44,891 nucleotides of DNA from Chlamydiota bacterium. Its GTDB lineage: Bacteria > Chlamydiota > Chlamydiia > Chlamydiales > Parachlamydiaceae. The notes beneath the pieces were generated by a model. The model was not told the origin of the DNA. It ran no database searches and worked only from the letters and a program-made list of their open reading frames with translations. The stretch covers positions 1-44,891 of the forward strand of contig JABDFJ010000014.1 of the NCBI GenBank assembly GCA_013286645.1, given 5' to 3'. This document shows positions 26,901 through 35,389 of this stretch, piece after piece. The stretch's first letter is position 1; each line of letters begins with the position of its first letter. Made by a program: the position numbers and the translations under genes.

Positions 26901-27397
26901 AACAAGTTGCACAATGGGGCGACAAAGAAAGCCAAGCCATTGCAGCTCTCATCAAAACAAAGTGTGCGGATTGTGAAACAATCACCGTTGGTGGCGACTT
27001 AAATACCTCGCGCGAGATTTATAAAGAGAGATTCGAAATTTGGGAAAAACAGGGCTTTGAAGTTTATAGTCCTGAGGAATCCACCAATCTAACAACCCAT
27101 CCTGTAGCAGCTCAGCATCTATTTGAAAGAAAATTGGATCATGTCTTTATCTGGCAAAAACCAAGCTTGCTCGGCAGAATCAAAGCTTTTTTAGGCATTC
27201 GGGATTTAAAAGCGACAACTAAAGGCAAGTTTAGTCCAGGTTTCGACCCCACCGCAAGCTATTCGGACCACGTACCTGTCTATCTCACAGCAAAAAAAAC
27301 AGAGGCCGCTTTTGCTCAAGCTACGAGCAACAAATCGTGGTTTGCAAGATTCTTAGACTTCTTCTCTTGGCGCAGAAAAGGCACTATTATCAAGTAA
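23903..27397 (+). CDS. Nucleotidyltransferase-motif and EEP-domain fusion protein
   Basis: This 1164-residue protein has three parts. Residues about 1-240 are helical coiled coil. Around 265-350, CLVVFGSLARQESGPYPDLDNMLVIEKK carries the GS...DxD pattern of GlnD/DUF294-type nucleotidyltransferases. Helical and coiled-coil sequence fills about 370-840. Residues about 845-1130 form an endonuclease/exonuclease/phosphatase domain with the expected motif order: TYNLG (Asn), FALQEVG (Glu), VGGDLNTS (Asp/Asn), LDHVFI and SDHVPVYL (catalytic Asp-His). There is no signal peptide or membrane helix. All key residues of both domains appear present. I know of no named family with this architecture. A host-targeted effector is inferred from size, coiled coils and neighbour. 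Confidence 0.75.
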   Translation: MQNIPQFNDLVARFTTQLQNAKNELKAATSDQTTAHKVSKIVSELAYDLAQIQREVTQLTTQFKGKAADLSKLTDQITVLEENFNVAIQDTELSAAKPALQKTLNEISKVKSLKLQQHMAATYTATQPSKLEANLLSIATQLEHPSLGSDVEGEVRHQLGLLSELKTLKQQIIEGIKQNPALQSYVDRADALIAKAKHKLDASDVSKALSIQVTNKKQLAEIRAKAQENALARVPAEQITREISQSLATFVATQYEAGIEHLGKPPCDYCLVVFGSLARQESGPYPDLDNMLVIEKKTPETLNYFVKLNQFVADRIYRLGEAEHLGKAGLRFCSGNINPQYLRYDFRYTENPRAAFVLDISETAETSPTADDKKIAELRGDLQKVVLARAKLKAQLEDHATPELEAEHKQLQAQEDQLIKDLIALSPSKKAKEINEKYEKLKKITDELDLKQKALTNPSAPDPALVKEIEQLQAEQNEMQDEIECCEAQAYGGLRELFVAPTPDELSLLPTAEIDKLKNKIQQQDVKFIRGVISDSLPILGNTALYQQYMQLRQAASPAMASTVNSTVTSMDAQQRAIQTIKDYVKDYLEEVPLFAPNPITANELPEIVHVKHELYRFPQIIVAKLAELCGVSQTNTFERVRALCAKGVFDPDFGERLMQAMDHLVKLRVLAQTSYGAESELVSTGDWNSFCALKTRAQDKLADMKRQQGDLENNKKACQDAIKQLKAAVDNGDKSQEAPLAAKEAELKRLERLPQDIEFLEDKFLKEILPELEKKEFKTIDPDHPQERIKNSVIPDAEISILREQTVPILHELFNRAANSVKGDFRIDAFKENTGIALEPDEKDYTFATYNLGTNVGDYANIAGYYGVNTNALTEAENVQLRVNIEKAAQSAQRCAAKALPHAAAVFALQEVGHANRAEIIELKAQGYQIIAPKGRHDTAIAIDAKKYDAITDLSFQPKGLGDVALVTAIDKQTKKKVAFASVHIAGFPLEEPNITSMKQVAQWGDKESQAIAALIKTKCADCETITVGGDLNTSREIYKERFEIWEKQGFEVYSPEESTNLTTHPVAAQHLFERKLDHVFIWQKPSLLGRIKAFLGIRDLKATTKGKFSPGFDPTASYSDHVPVYLTAKKTEAAFAQATSNKSWFARFLDFFSWRRKGTIIK

Positions 27398-27427
27398 TTA
27401 GGGTTGTTGACTTGCCTCGTTTTAGGA

Positions 27428-27456
27428 TTGCCTACAAAAACTCTGTTTGGTACAAT
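27428..27456 (+). promoter_or_regulatory. Probable sigma-70-type promoter of the TA pair
   Basis: TTGCCT (27428-27433) and TACAAT (27451-27456) are separated by 17 bp. They lie just upstream of an AAGGAGG ribosome site and the antitoxin ATG at 27483. Confidence 0.55.
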
Positions 27457-27482
27457 AAAGATATGAACCTAAGGAGGTATGT

Positions 27483-27749
27483 ATGTCGGCCCAATCACGT
27501 GCTCATCGAGTAAAAGTTACCATTGATGTTTCTGAAGATGAAAGGACCTATATTAAAATATTGGCGACCAAAAGAAAAATGACCATTAGTGAGTTTATCA
27601 TGTCCTATGTTAGGCCGAACATTCCACATAATGAACCCAATGCCGAGACGCAAAAAGCAATGCGTGACGTAGATGAGAGAAAAAATCTGACTCGCTGCAA
27701 CTCAATTGAAGAATTTTGGCAAGTTGTCGGGATTGATCCGAATGCTTAA
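27483..27749 (+). CDS. RHH-type antitoxin
   Basis: This 88-residue protein has an N-terminal ribbon-helix-helix pattern (HRVKVTIDVSEDERTYIKILATKRKMTISEFIMSYV), expected to dimerise and bind its own operator. The charged C-terminal tail (about residues 55-88) would wrap the toxin. A strong AAGGAGG site precedes the ATG. The 8-bp overlap with the toxin gene and a probable promoter directly upstream support an autoregulated toxin-antitoxin operon. Confidence 0.8.
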   Translation: MSAQSRAHRVKVTIDVSEDERTYIKILATKRKMTISEFIMSYVRPNIPHNEPNAETQKAMRDVDERKNLTRCNSIEEFWQVVGIDPNA

Positions 27750-28008
27750 AATCGAATTGACCAATGCAATAAAGAAGGATCTAAAAAAATATAAGCATCA
27801 AAAAGAAGTGCTCCTAGAATTGCAAGAAATCATTGGTCTTTTAGTTAAACAAAGAAATTTACCGGCTAAACAAAGGGATCATAATTTGACCGGCAATTGG
27901 GTAAATCATCGAGAATGTCATGTGAGAAATGATGTTTTGCTTATTTATAAAATTGAGGGTGATATTATATTTTTAACTCGATTTGGCTCACATTCAGAAC
28001 TTTTCTAA
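27742..28008 (+). CDS. YafQ/RelE-type toxin
   Basis: This is a protein of about 88 residues from the ATG at 27742; the frame is open to 27706. It shows the RelE/YafQ pattern: an early KKDLKKYKHQKEV helix, KQRNLPAKQRDHNLTGNWVNHRECHV (substrate-binding His region) and NDVLLIYKIEGDIIFLTRFGSHSELF, whose final His-x-x-x-Phe matches the catalytic end of YafQ. Such toxins cleave mRNA on the ribosome. It overlaps the antitoxin by 8 bp (ATGCTTAA). Its 3' end overlaps the convergent dehydrogenase gene by 15 bp. Confidence 0.82.
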   Translation: MLKIELTNAIKKDLKKYKHQKEVLLELQEIIGLLVKQRNLPAKQRDHNLTGNWVNHRECHVRNDVLLIYKIEGDIIFLTRFGSHSELF

Positions 28009-30879
28009 TTTCAATTTCAATTGTTTGGCAATAGCTTCTGCGAGATGCATGGGGCGGCGTTTCGTGCCGTGCGTGATTTGACTGCGGCATGAGACACCGC
28101 TAGCGATGATGATGGTGTCTGCGTGGGCTTGACGCACTGCTGGCAGTAAATGAAGCTCTCCAATCTGCATTGAAAAATCATAGTGCTCTTTTTCATAACC
28201 AAAGGAGCCTGCCACGCCGCAACAGCCAGAGCTGATTTCATGCACATCGAAGGCGGCAATGCCGCGCAATACATCAAGCGAAGCTTGACTCCCTACGAGC
28301 GCTTTCTGATGGCAGTGCGTATGCACTAACACCTGTTGCCTCGCTGCCTTAAAAGAGAGGGGCAATATTCCGTCCACTAGCTTTGTTTGTAAAAACTCGT
28401 CTAGCGAAGTGACGGCCTTGCTTACCGCTTCTAATTTTGGCGCCATGGAGAGATCTTTACCCACAAGGCCGATGAAATCGTCGCGCAAAGCAGAGGCACA
28501 GCTAGGTTCCAGCACGATGATAGGCAGCTCTTGCTGCGCTAGTATGTGTAATTTGTCCACAACTTCCATGGCATTAGCTTTGGCTTGCTTAAGGAGTCCT
28601 TTGGAAATAAGCGGGCGGCCACAGCAAAGATCGTTGATGAGCGTAATTTCATAGCCTAGAGCCGCTAAAACTTTAAATGTCGCTTGCCCAATTTCTGGGT
28701 GGTTGAATTCGGTGTAGGTGTCATTGAACAGCGCAATGCGTTTCGAAGAATGTGTCTGCGTCTGTTTTTTGAACCAAGTGGAAAACCTTTCAGTTGTCAG
28801 GCGGGGAAAAGCACGCTGCGGCGCTATACCAAAGCGGGCTAATAGCCATTTTCCTGGCTTGCTAGATAGTATCCCGTTGACCAGGCTTGCAAAGGGTGTT
28901 ACGGCCTTATTAAAAGCATGAATATGTCCGAAAATGCGACTACGCAAGGTGTAACCATGCTTTTCCTGATACTGGTATAGAAATTCAGCTTTCATTTTGG
29001 CCATATCAACTTGTGAAGGACACTCCCGCTTGCATCCTTTACATTCGATACATAAGTCTAAAACATCGAATAGCCCTTGCCCGGTAAATTCCTCTTTCGG
29101 CAATTTGCCATGGATGATGGAGCGCAGCGTTTGCGCACGTGCGCGCGTGGTGTGATATTCGTCATTTGAAGCTTGAAAAGATGGACACATCACATTTTCA
29201 GCCTTGCGGCATTGGCCGTTGCCATTGCATAGGTCTGCAGCCAGTTCAAACCCACCTTCACGACCAAAATCGAGAAATGTGGGAATACTCATATTTGGAG
29301 TAGAAGGCGAGAGCCTTAAATCATGCGAGGGAGGGGGACCATCGACAACCTTGCCAGGATTCATGAGCTGCTGAGGATCGAAAGCATATTTTACTTTTTT
29401 AAAGGCAGCATAAACTTCCGGTCCAAACATTTTTTCATTAAGCCAGGAGCGAATTAAACCATCACCATGCTCGCCACTCATAGCTCCCTGATACTCTAAA
29501 ACCATGCTTGAAACTTCATCCATGATCTTATGCATGATGCTAAGCTCACTAGGATCACGCAAATCTATATAAGGACGAATATGCATACAGCCAGAGCCTA
29601 TGTGGCCGTAGATGCCAGCTTCCTTACCCATTTGTTTGAGATACCTTGTAAAATGCTGCAAGAAAGCTGCTAGCTTATCTGGAGCTATCGATATATCTTC
29701 AATGAAAGCAATTGCGCGTGAATAGCTCCGTTTTGAAAGCAACAAGCCTAGGCCTGCTTTGCGCACTTCCCAGACGTAACTCATCTGGAGGGGATCGCTC
29801 AACTCTACGTAGGCATATCCGAGGTTTAATGCTTGCATCTCACATTTAAAGCGCGCTTGCTTTTCTTGGACTTCTGTGCTCGTATTGCCATCAAATTCAG
29901 CCACAAAAACGGCCTGTGGATAGCCTTTAAGCCACTCCATCTTGTGTTTAACAGCAGGGGATTGGCGCCCCATCGAGAGAATTTTATCGTCGATCATCTC
30001 CAGCGCTAGAGGGCTGTGCTTGAGCATCGCGCCGATATGTGTCAGGCCTTGGATCATATCTTCCACATGGATGATGCTAAGTGCTGTGTGCTTGGGTTTT
30101 TTGGCGATTTTAACTTTAATCCTTGTCGCAATGCCGAGGGTGCCTTCAGAGCCTACAATCAATTTACTAAGATTTAATGGATAGTTCCCTAGCAATTGAT
30201 CAAGATTGTATCCAGACACGCGACGAGGGATATTAGGAAAGTGTTGCAAGATGGCTGGAGCGTAATATTGGCGAATAGCATCTACATCGCGATAGATTGT
30301 GCCTTCACGATCTAGTTGTGCCATTTTATCCGCCCATTGCGCTTCTGAAAGAGGAGAAAAAGTGAGTAGTTCACCATTTGCAAGAGCGAGTTCAATCATT
30401 TCCACGTGATCGACCATGCGCCCATATCGCAGTGAGCGCGCACCTGCAGAATTATTTGCCATCATGCCACCAATGGTGGCACGATTTCCTGTCGATGTGT
30501 CTGGTCCTAGGCGATAGCCAAAAGGAGAGAGCGCCTCATTCAGTCTATCCTGCACTACGCCGGGTTCACAGATGGCATATTCTTCTTCAATATTGATCTC
30601 AATGATCTGGTTGAGATATTTTGAGATGTCAATGATCAAGCCACGTCCAAGGCAGCTGCCAGTTATGCCTGTGGCAGCACCTCTAGCTATGACTGGCACA
30701 TGGTGCTTGGCAGCAATCTGTAAAGTGAGGATCAGCTCTTCTTGAGTTTCAGGAAGGACTACGCCAAGGGGCTCGACTTCGAAGATGGAAGCATCGACGC
30801 TATAGATTTTGCGTGTAATGCTGTCCCAGCGCACTTCGCTTTTTAGCGTCTCTTTAAGTTCTCGGAAACATTCATTCAT
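27994..30879 (-). CDS. ydiJ: FAD-binding and Fe-S dehydrogenase, YdiJ-like
   Basis: This 961-residue flavoprotein has a PCMH-type FAD domain (about residues 35-260, PVIARGAATGITGSCLGRGLIIDIS), an FAD-oxidase C domain (to about 520), two ferredoxin-like cysteine clusters (CNGNGQCRKAENVMCPS and CIECKGCKRECPS), and two CCG-type domains at the C-terminus (DLCCGRP; HCHQKALVG; SSGCCGVAGSFG). This matches E. coli YdiJ, a D-2-hydroxyglutarate dehydrogenase, and is also close to GlcD/D-lactate dehydrogenases, so substrate identity is uncertain. Its start overlaps the astB stop by 8 bp, indicating one operon. The symbol is by architecture only. Confidence 0.85.
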   Translation of the reverse strand: MNECFRELKETLKSEVRWDSITRKIYSVDASIFEVEPLGVVLPETQEELILTLQIAAKHHVPVIARGAATGITGSCLGRGLIIDISKYLNQIIEINIEEEYAICEPGVVQDRLNEALSPFGYRLGPDTSTGNRATIGGMMANNSAGARSLRYGRMVDHVEMIELALANGELLTFSPLSEAQWADKMAQLDREGTIYRDVDAIRQYYAPAILQHFPNIPRRVSGYNLDQLLGNYPLNLSKLIVGSEGTLGIATRIKVKIAKKPKHTALSIIHVEDMIQGLTHIGAMLKHSPLALEMIDDKILSMGRQSPAVKHKMEWLKGYPQAVFVAEFDGNTSTEVQEKQARFKCEMQALNLGYAYVELSDPLQMSYVWEVRKAGLGLLLSKRSYSRAIAFIEDISIAPDKLAAFLQHFTRYLKQMGKEAGIYGHIGSGCMHIRPYIDLRDPSELSIMHKIMDEVSSMVLEYQGAMSGEHGDGLIRSWLNEKMFGPEVYAAFKKVKYAFDPQQLMNPGKVVDGPPPSHDLRLSPSTPNMSIPTFLDFGREGGFELAADLCNGNGQCRKAENVMCPSFQASNDEYHTTRARAQTLRSIIHGKLPKEEFTGQGLFDVLDLCIECKGCKRECPSQVDMAKMKAEFLYQYQEKHGYTLRSRIFGHIHAFNKAVTPFASLVNGILSSKPGKWLLARFGIAPQRAFPRLTTERFSTWFKKQTQTHSSKRIALFNDTYTEFNHPEIGQATFKVLAALGYEITLINDLCCGRPLISKGLLKQAKANAMEVVDKLHILAQQELPIIVLEPSCASALRDDFIGLVGKDLSMAPKLEAVSKAVTSLDEFLQTKLVDGILPLSFKAARQQVLVHTHCHQKALVGSQASLDVLRGIAAFDVHEISSGCCGVAGSFGYEKEHYDFSMQIGELHLLPAVRQAHADTIIIASGVSCRSQITHGTKRRPMHLAEAIAKQLKLKLEKF

Positions 30880-32251
30880 ACTTGGTGCCTTGCTTCACAT
30901 CTTGAAAGTCATAAATTGTGCCAAGCTGTAAGATGATAGTCAATTCATCAAGGGCACAATAGATTTCCTCTAGTAGCTTTGGATCGGCACAGTCATTTGG
31001 ATGCAATCGATCGCGATAGTGCTTCTTTACCCACATGGTCAGTCTGTGGTATAGGAGATCATCCATAAATACTGCCGGATGCACGGCAGAGAGTTCTTTT
31101 TCTGTCAAAACGACTCTCAGACGCAGACAAGCAGGACCACCGCCATTGTGCATGCTTTGGTGGAGATCAACGAAGTGCAATTCGTCGATTGGCGTGGTGT
31201 TATCCTTTAACAGGGCATTCAAAAAAGCATACGTTTGCGAGTTCTGTTGACATTCCAACGGCGCAACCAGCGCCATCTTGGTAGAAGGCAGTGTCACCAA
31301 TTGAGAGTTGAATAAGTAGGTGGCAACGGCTGTGTGAAGAGGAATGTCATTGGCCTTAACTTCAATGAGATGTAGATGAGTTTGACACGTCTCACCAACT
31401 TTATGCCGCAGTGCATCGAGGAGCAATGATTGGTTTTCAAAAGTATTTTCATGATATAAAAAAAGGTTCTCATGACCTAATGCCACGACGTCATTATGAA
31501 AAGCCCCTGCATCAATGGCTGCAGTATGTTGCTGACCGAAGACCACATTTTTCAAAGGCAGGCGATGCAAGCGGGCTATGGCTTGCGAAGCTTCTAACGT
31601 TTGACGCGCGGGATATTTTTGCGGCGCTGCAGTTTTAGGAGCAAAGATACTACGCCCAAAAACAAAAAGCTGTACACCTTTTTCGGCTTGTGTTTTGCAG
31701 AACCGGCAGTGATTGGCCGCACCCTCATCAGCAAAGTATGCTCCAGCAGGCAGGGGAGAGTGGTGCGTGAAAAGATAGGGGTTCTTAAAAATGGCTTTTA
31801 ATACTCTTTCGGTCGTTTTGCTCTCTATCGAGCGGTGAAAGAAGCTTGTGAGATTAGCGGGTGTCAAGTGAACACGGTGATCATCGCTGTCACTTGATGG
31901 ACATACTGTAGCGGCATTCGCTGTCCACATGCAAGCTGCCGAAGAAACAGCAAAAAGAATTTCGGGTTGGACACGGAAGGTCTGCTCGAGGACAGTATTG
32001 TTGGAGCCTCTAAATCCCAAGGCATGCAATGTGGGTAAATGAGGACGTTCGTGGGGAGGTAAGACAGCTTGCTTGATGCCCATGTCGGCCAGCAGTTTCA
32101 TCTTAGCAAGGCCTTGCAGGGCAGCTTCGCGGGGATTTGAGAGTTGATATTGGTTTGTGCCTGAGGCTATATTACCATAAGCCAGGCCGCTATAGTTGTG
32201 TGTGGGACCAACAATGCCATCGAAGTTCACTTCATATGCTTTGTTGCCCAT
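30872..32251 (-). CDS. astB: N-succinylarginine dihydrolase
   Basis: This is a 459-residue enzyme. It hydrolyses N2-succinylarginine to succinylornithine, CO2 and ammonia, step two of the AST arginine pathway. The first residues after the ATG at 32251 (AYEVNFDGIVGPTHNYSGLAYGN) are the family N-terminus, so the open frame up to 32347 is discarded. The probable catalytic triad is Glu in FADEGAANH, His in the central region near ALGHENLFLYHEN, and Cys in NGGGPACLRLRVVL. Length is close to E. coli AstB (447). No astA, astC, astD or astE is nearby, which is odd for a linear pathway. Cytoplasmic; co-transcribed with the downstream dehydrogenase. Confidence 0.93.
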   Translation of the reverse strand: MGNKAYEVNFDGIVGPTHNYSGLAYGNIASGTNQYQLSNPREAALQGLAKMKLLADMGIKQAVLPPHERPHLPTLHALGFRGSNNTVLEQTFRVQPEILFAVSSAACMWTANAATVCPSSDSDDHRVHLTPANLTSFFHRSIESKTTERVLKAIFKNPYLFTHHSPLPAGAYFADEGAANHCRFCKTQAEKGVQLFVFGRSIFAPKTAAPQKYPARQTLEASQAIARLHRLPLKNVVFGQQHTAAIDAGAFHNDVVALGHENLFLYHENTFENQSLLLDALRHKVGETCQTHLHLIEVKANDIPLHTAVATYLFNSQLVTLPSTKMALVAPLECQQNSQTYAFLNALLKDNTTPIDELHFVDLHQSMHNGGGPACLRLRVVLTEKELSAVHPAVFMDDLLYHRLTMWVKKHYRDRLHPNDCADPKLLEEIYCALDELTIILQLGTIYDFQDVKQGTKYE

Positions 32252-32315
32252 AATGCAATGCCTTACCTTGTAAAGAATATTCTTGTACCACAATTGCAAT
32301 CCGCTGTCAAAGAGT

Positions 32316-32404
32316 AGCTTCAACTGGACATGGACGAATTGGACCATTTGACAGAGCGTTCAGTTAGTCCAGGTCGTCCAGGTCGTCCATGTCCAGCTGA
32401 AGCT
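32316..32404. repeat. GGAC/GTCC hairpin repeat (9-bp period)
   Basis: The left arm 32316-32345 (AGCTTCAACTGGACATGGAC...) pairs with 32366-32404, which has GTCCAGGTC units and ends AGCTGAAGCT. The right arm abuts the mag stop codon, so it sits where a mag terminator or attenuator before astB would be. The units resemble those at 23719-23821. Confidence 0.8.
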
Positions 32405-33011
32405 ATTCTTTGTGTATTTTGGAAACCCAGGGGGTGCCTGCTACATAAAAGCGCCAAGGCAAAAGCGCATCTTCTCCAGCATAGTCGATGCCGATTCTTG
32501 GTGCCGAAATGATGTCATCCTCATCGTAGATAATCCCTCGATCTTCAAGCCAGATCTCTGGGCCTGTGAGTTGTGCCCCATTGCGCGCTATTGTGATCCC
32601 TAAAGCTTGGCTTAAGGCGCCAGGTCCGGCAGTGAGGGTACGATGTAATTTGCTCTTTTTGCGTCGAGCTAGCATGGCAGGAATGCCTTCAATGGGTTGG
32701 ATAGCGCGGATCAAGATAGCGTGAGGGATATCTACTTTACTAGTGACGATATTGAAAAGATGGTGAATGCCATAGCATAGATAGACGTAGGCATGGCCGC
32801 CGCTGCCGTACATCACTTGGTTGCGTGCTGTACGTCTGCCCCCAAAGGCATGTGAACCTCGATCTTCCGGCGCGCGGTAAGCTTCGGTTTCGACAATGAT
32901 GCCGCCTGTCACGGCGCCATCGATATTTGTCATGAGGACTTTGCCAAGCAGATCGCGGCTCAAAAAAAGGACATCATCATTGCGATAATAAGATAGAGGT
33001 AAGCATTTCAT
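32403..33011 (-). CDS. mpg: 3-methyladenine DNA glycosylase (AAG/MPG family)
   Basis: This 202-residue base-excision repair enzyme removes alkylated purines. Family landmarks are LSRDLLGKVL, GGIIVETEAYRAPEDRGSHAFGGRRTARNQVMYGSGGHAYVYLCYGIHHLFNIVT (catalytic Glu in ETEAY, DNA-intercalating Tyr region in YVYLCYG) and LTAGPGALSQALGI near the C-terminus. Length matches the bacterial family. The ATG overlaps the rnr stop by 4 bp (ATGA), so it is translationally coupled to RNase R. Confidence 0.92.
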   Translation of the reverse strand: MKCLPLSYYRNDDVLFLSRDLLGKVLMTNIDGAVTGGIIVETEAYRAPEDRGSHAFGGRRTARNQVMYGSGGHAYVYLCYGIHHLFNIVTSKVDIPHAILIRAIQPIEGIPAMLARRKKSKLHRTLTAGPGALSQALGITIARNGAQLTGPEIWLEDRGIIYDEDDIISAPRIGIDYAGEDALLPWRFYVAGTPWVSKIHKE

Positions 33012-35389
33012 CGCTTCTTTTTAGAGGGCTTACCCTTAGCTTTGCTCTTTTGTTTCGTGGGCTTTGCTTTTTTGCTCTTTTTAGAAAAAAAGCCTTTGAT
33101 ATCAAACCGCTCTTTAGGTGCTGCTTTAGCACGTTCGAAAGATTTTTTTGGCCTTTGTTTAGAGGTTGGCTCGGCACGTTCAAAACTTTCTAGCGTGTCG
33201 TAGTTGTTGTGTGCTTCACTGCGTCCGCCAACAAGATGCCATTTGCTGTCGATAGTGATGAAGTCGATCTCTTTAAGCATGACAGTGAGCTTATCTCCAG
33301 CTTTGTAAGTAAATCCATTGTATTTACCTTTGAGCTGTACTGCCTTCTCATCATAGACAAAATAGTCATTATCAAGATCCGATACATGGAGATAGCTTTC
33401 CAACATAAGCTCTAGCACTTCAAAATAGATGCCGAAATTTTTCACTCGCGTGACCACAGCTTCATATTGCCGCTTTGGATTTACTTTGTTATAGGAGTCC
33501 AAGAGGCGCAGCTTTTTAAGCATAACGACACTATTTTCAGCTTTGGCACTGATGCGCTCTTGATCTGAACACAATGATGAAATCTTTTCTAAGGTTTCCT
33601 TTTCTTCACATTGATTGAAGAGGATACGGTGCACCACTAAATCAACATAACGGCGGATGGGGCTGGTGAAATGACAATAGTGCTCTAAGCTAAGGCCATA
33701 ATGGCCAATATTATCCGACGAATAGACAGCAAGGCGCATCCTGCGGATGTAGCTTGTCGCCAAATACTCACCATAAGAGGTCTGCATCGCTTCGTCAAAG
33801 AGCTTTTGAATTTCTTTAGGTGTAGGTGTTGGCGAGAGCTTAAAGCCAAAAGCAGTGGCTAATATTGAGAAATCCTTCAGATTTTCTTCTGCTGGCACAT
33901 CGTGCACGCGATAGGTGAGGTGTTTCCCTTCTTTTGTCAAATGCCACGCCACCACCTCATTCGCTTTAAGCATAAATTCTTCTACAAGCTGGTGCGTGAT
34001 GTCATAGACCACATAATCGGTTGTTGTGGGCACGCCTTTGTCATCGACGATAACCACAAGTTCGGGCATACCAAACTCGATGCTGCCACGCTCATAACGC
34101 TTGCGCTTGAGCAGTCCACACATCTCGACCATCAGACGCAAGGTATCGAGATGTGGACTTTGCTTCTTCCCATCAAGGACGGCTTTGGCTTCGCGATAAG
34201 TGAAGCGCTTGGCGCTGCGTATCACGGTCTTAGCAATGCGATAGGTGATGAGCTCGCCCGTGCCATCAAATTCCATAAAAACAGAGATTGTGAGTCTGTT
34301 GACATTGGGCTTTAAGCTACATAGGTTATCGCACAGCTCAGGTGGAAGCATGGGAATGCAAGTGCCAGGGAAATAGGTAGAGTTGCAGCGTAAGCAGGCT
34401 TCATCATCTAGCGCTGTGCCTGGATGGACATAGTGAGAGACGTCAGCGATGTGTACTCCTAAGTGGTAATGCCCTTGCTCATCTTTGCTCAAGCTGATGG
34501 CATCGTCGAAGTCTTTGGCTGTATCGGGATCGATGGTGATGCAGGTGAGCTCGCGAATGTCTTCCCGATCACGAATTTCCTTTTGAGTGACTTTTTGTCC
34601 ATATTGCCGCGCTTCTTCCACGGCTTTGGAAGGGAAGTCCTTGCGTATTTCAAATTCTTCGATGGCAGCAGGAACATCGCAAGCAGGATCGGAAATGTGC
34701 CCTAGATGATGGGAGAATTTACAGATCGTAGCGCTATCTTTATTGCCCCATTCGATGACTTTCATTACTATACGATCGCCCACGATTAAAGCTGGGATGT
34801 CTATGTCTGTTTCGACGATAATGCGTTGATTAATACCCAACATGGGGGCGTAGGCGTAATAATTTCCCCCTCTGCTCACTTCGCGGATGATGCCGGCAAG
34901 GTGCGTACGCGCGCGCGAAAGAATACTGACGACGCGTCCTTCCGGTCCTTTTTCCGATATTGCATCTGTATTGATAATGACTTCAACAGTATCGCCATCG
35001 ACGGCATTTTGGGTGAGGTGCTTCGGAATAAAGATATCTTCCATGCCCGGCACTTCAGCTTTAACGAAGCCAAAGCCGCGCGGGTGGAGGCGTAAGATGC
35101 CTGTAAGTAAGTTGTCGGATCTTTCGCTGATGGAGTAACGTCCATTAGCAACTCTAAGGATTTTTTGATTGACTAGGTCATGCAGGGCAGCGGTAATAAC
35201 TTCGGTGTGTTGTTCAGGCAGATGGAGGCGCTCCATGAGTTCGGCTTGTGTCAGAGGAACGAAACCCCGCCCTTCCATAAATTGCTGGAGGATTTTTTGA
35301 AGGTTGTAGAAAAGTTTGTTTTGTTTACTGTTTTTCTTTGGAATAAGACTACTCTCGTTTTGGTGTGATTTTTTTTTGTTATTTGACAT
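33008..35389 (-). CDS. rnr: Ribonuclease R
   Basis: This 793-residue 3'-5' exoribonuclease has a winged-helix N-terminus (about residues 30-85), cold-shock domains (about 90-230), and a catalytic RNB domain (about 275-620) with CITIDPDTAKDFDDAISL, whose aspartates bind the metals, and TSPIRRYVDLVVHR near its end. An S1 domain follows (about 650-725, YEAVVTRVKNFGIYFEVLELMLESYLHVSDL). The last about 50 residues are very Lys-rich (KKSKKAKPTKQKSKAKGKPSKKKR), typical of RNase R for structured RNA. It is first in an rnr-mag-astB-ydiJ run and divergent from leuS. Confidence 0.95.
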   Translation of the reverse strand: MSNNKKKSHQNESSLIPKKNSKQNKLFYNLQKILQQFMEGRGFVPLTQAELMERLHLPEQHTEVITAALHDLVNQKILRVANGRYSISERSDNLLTGILRLHPRGFGFVKAEVPGMEDIFIPKHLTQNAVDGDTVEVIINTDAISEKGPEGRVVSILSRARTHLAGIIREVSRGGNYYAYAPMLGINQRIIVETDIDIPALIVGDRIVMKVIEWGNKDSATICKFSHHLGHISDPACDVPAAIEEFEIRKDFPSKAVEEARQYGQKVTQKEIRDREDIRELTCITIDPDTAKDFDDAISLSKDEQGHYHLGVHIADVSHYVHPGTALDDEACLRCNSTYFPGTCIPMLPPELCDNLCSLKPNVNRLTISVFMEFDGTGELITYRIAKTVIRSAKRFTYREAKAVLDGKKQSPHLDTLRLMVEMCGLLKRKRYERGSIEFGMPELVVIVDDKGVPTTTDYVVYDITHQLVEEFMLKANEVVAWHLTKEGKHLTYRVHDVPAEENLKDFSILATAFGFKLSPTPTPKEIQKLFDEAMQTSYGEYLATSYIRRMRLAVYSSDNIGHYGLSLEHYCHFTSPIRRYVDLVVHRILFNQCEEKETLEKISSLCSDQERISAKAENSVVMLKKLRLLDSYNKVNPKRQYEAVVTRVKNFGIYFEVLELMLESYLHVSDLDNDYFVYDEKAVQLKGKYNGFTYKAGDKLTVMLKEIDFITIDSKWHLVGGRSEAHNNYDTLESFERAEPTSKQRPKKSFERAKAAPKERFDIKGFFSKKSKKAKPTKQKSKAKGKPSKKKR

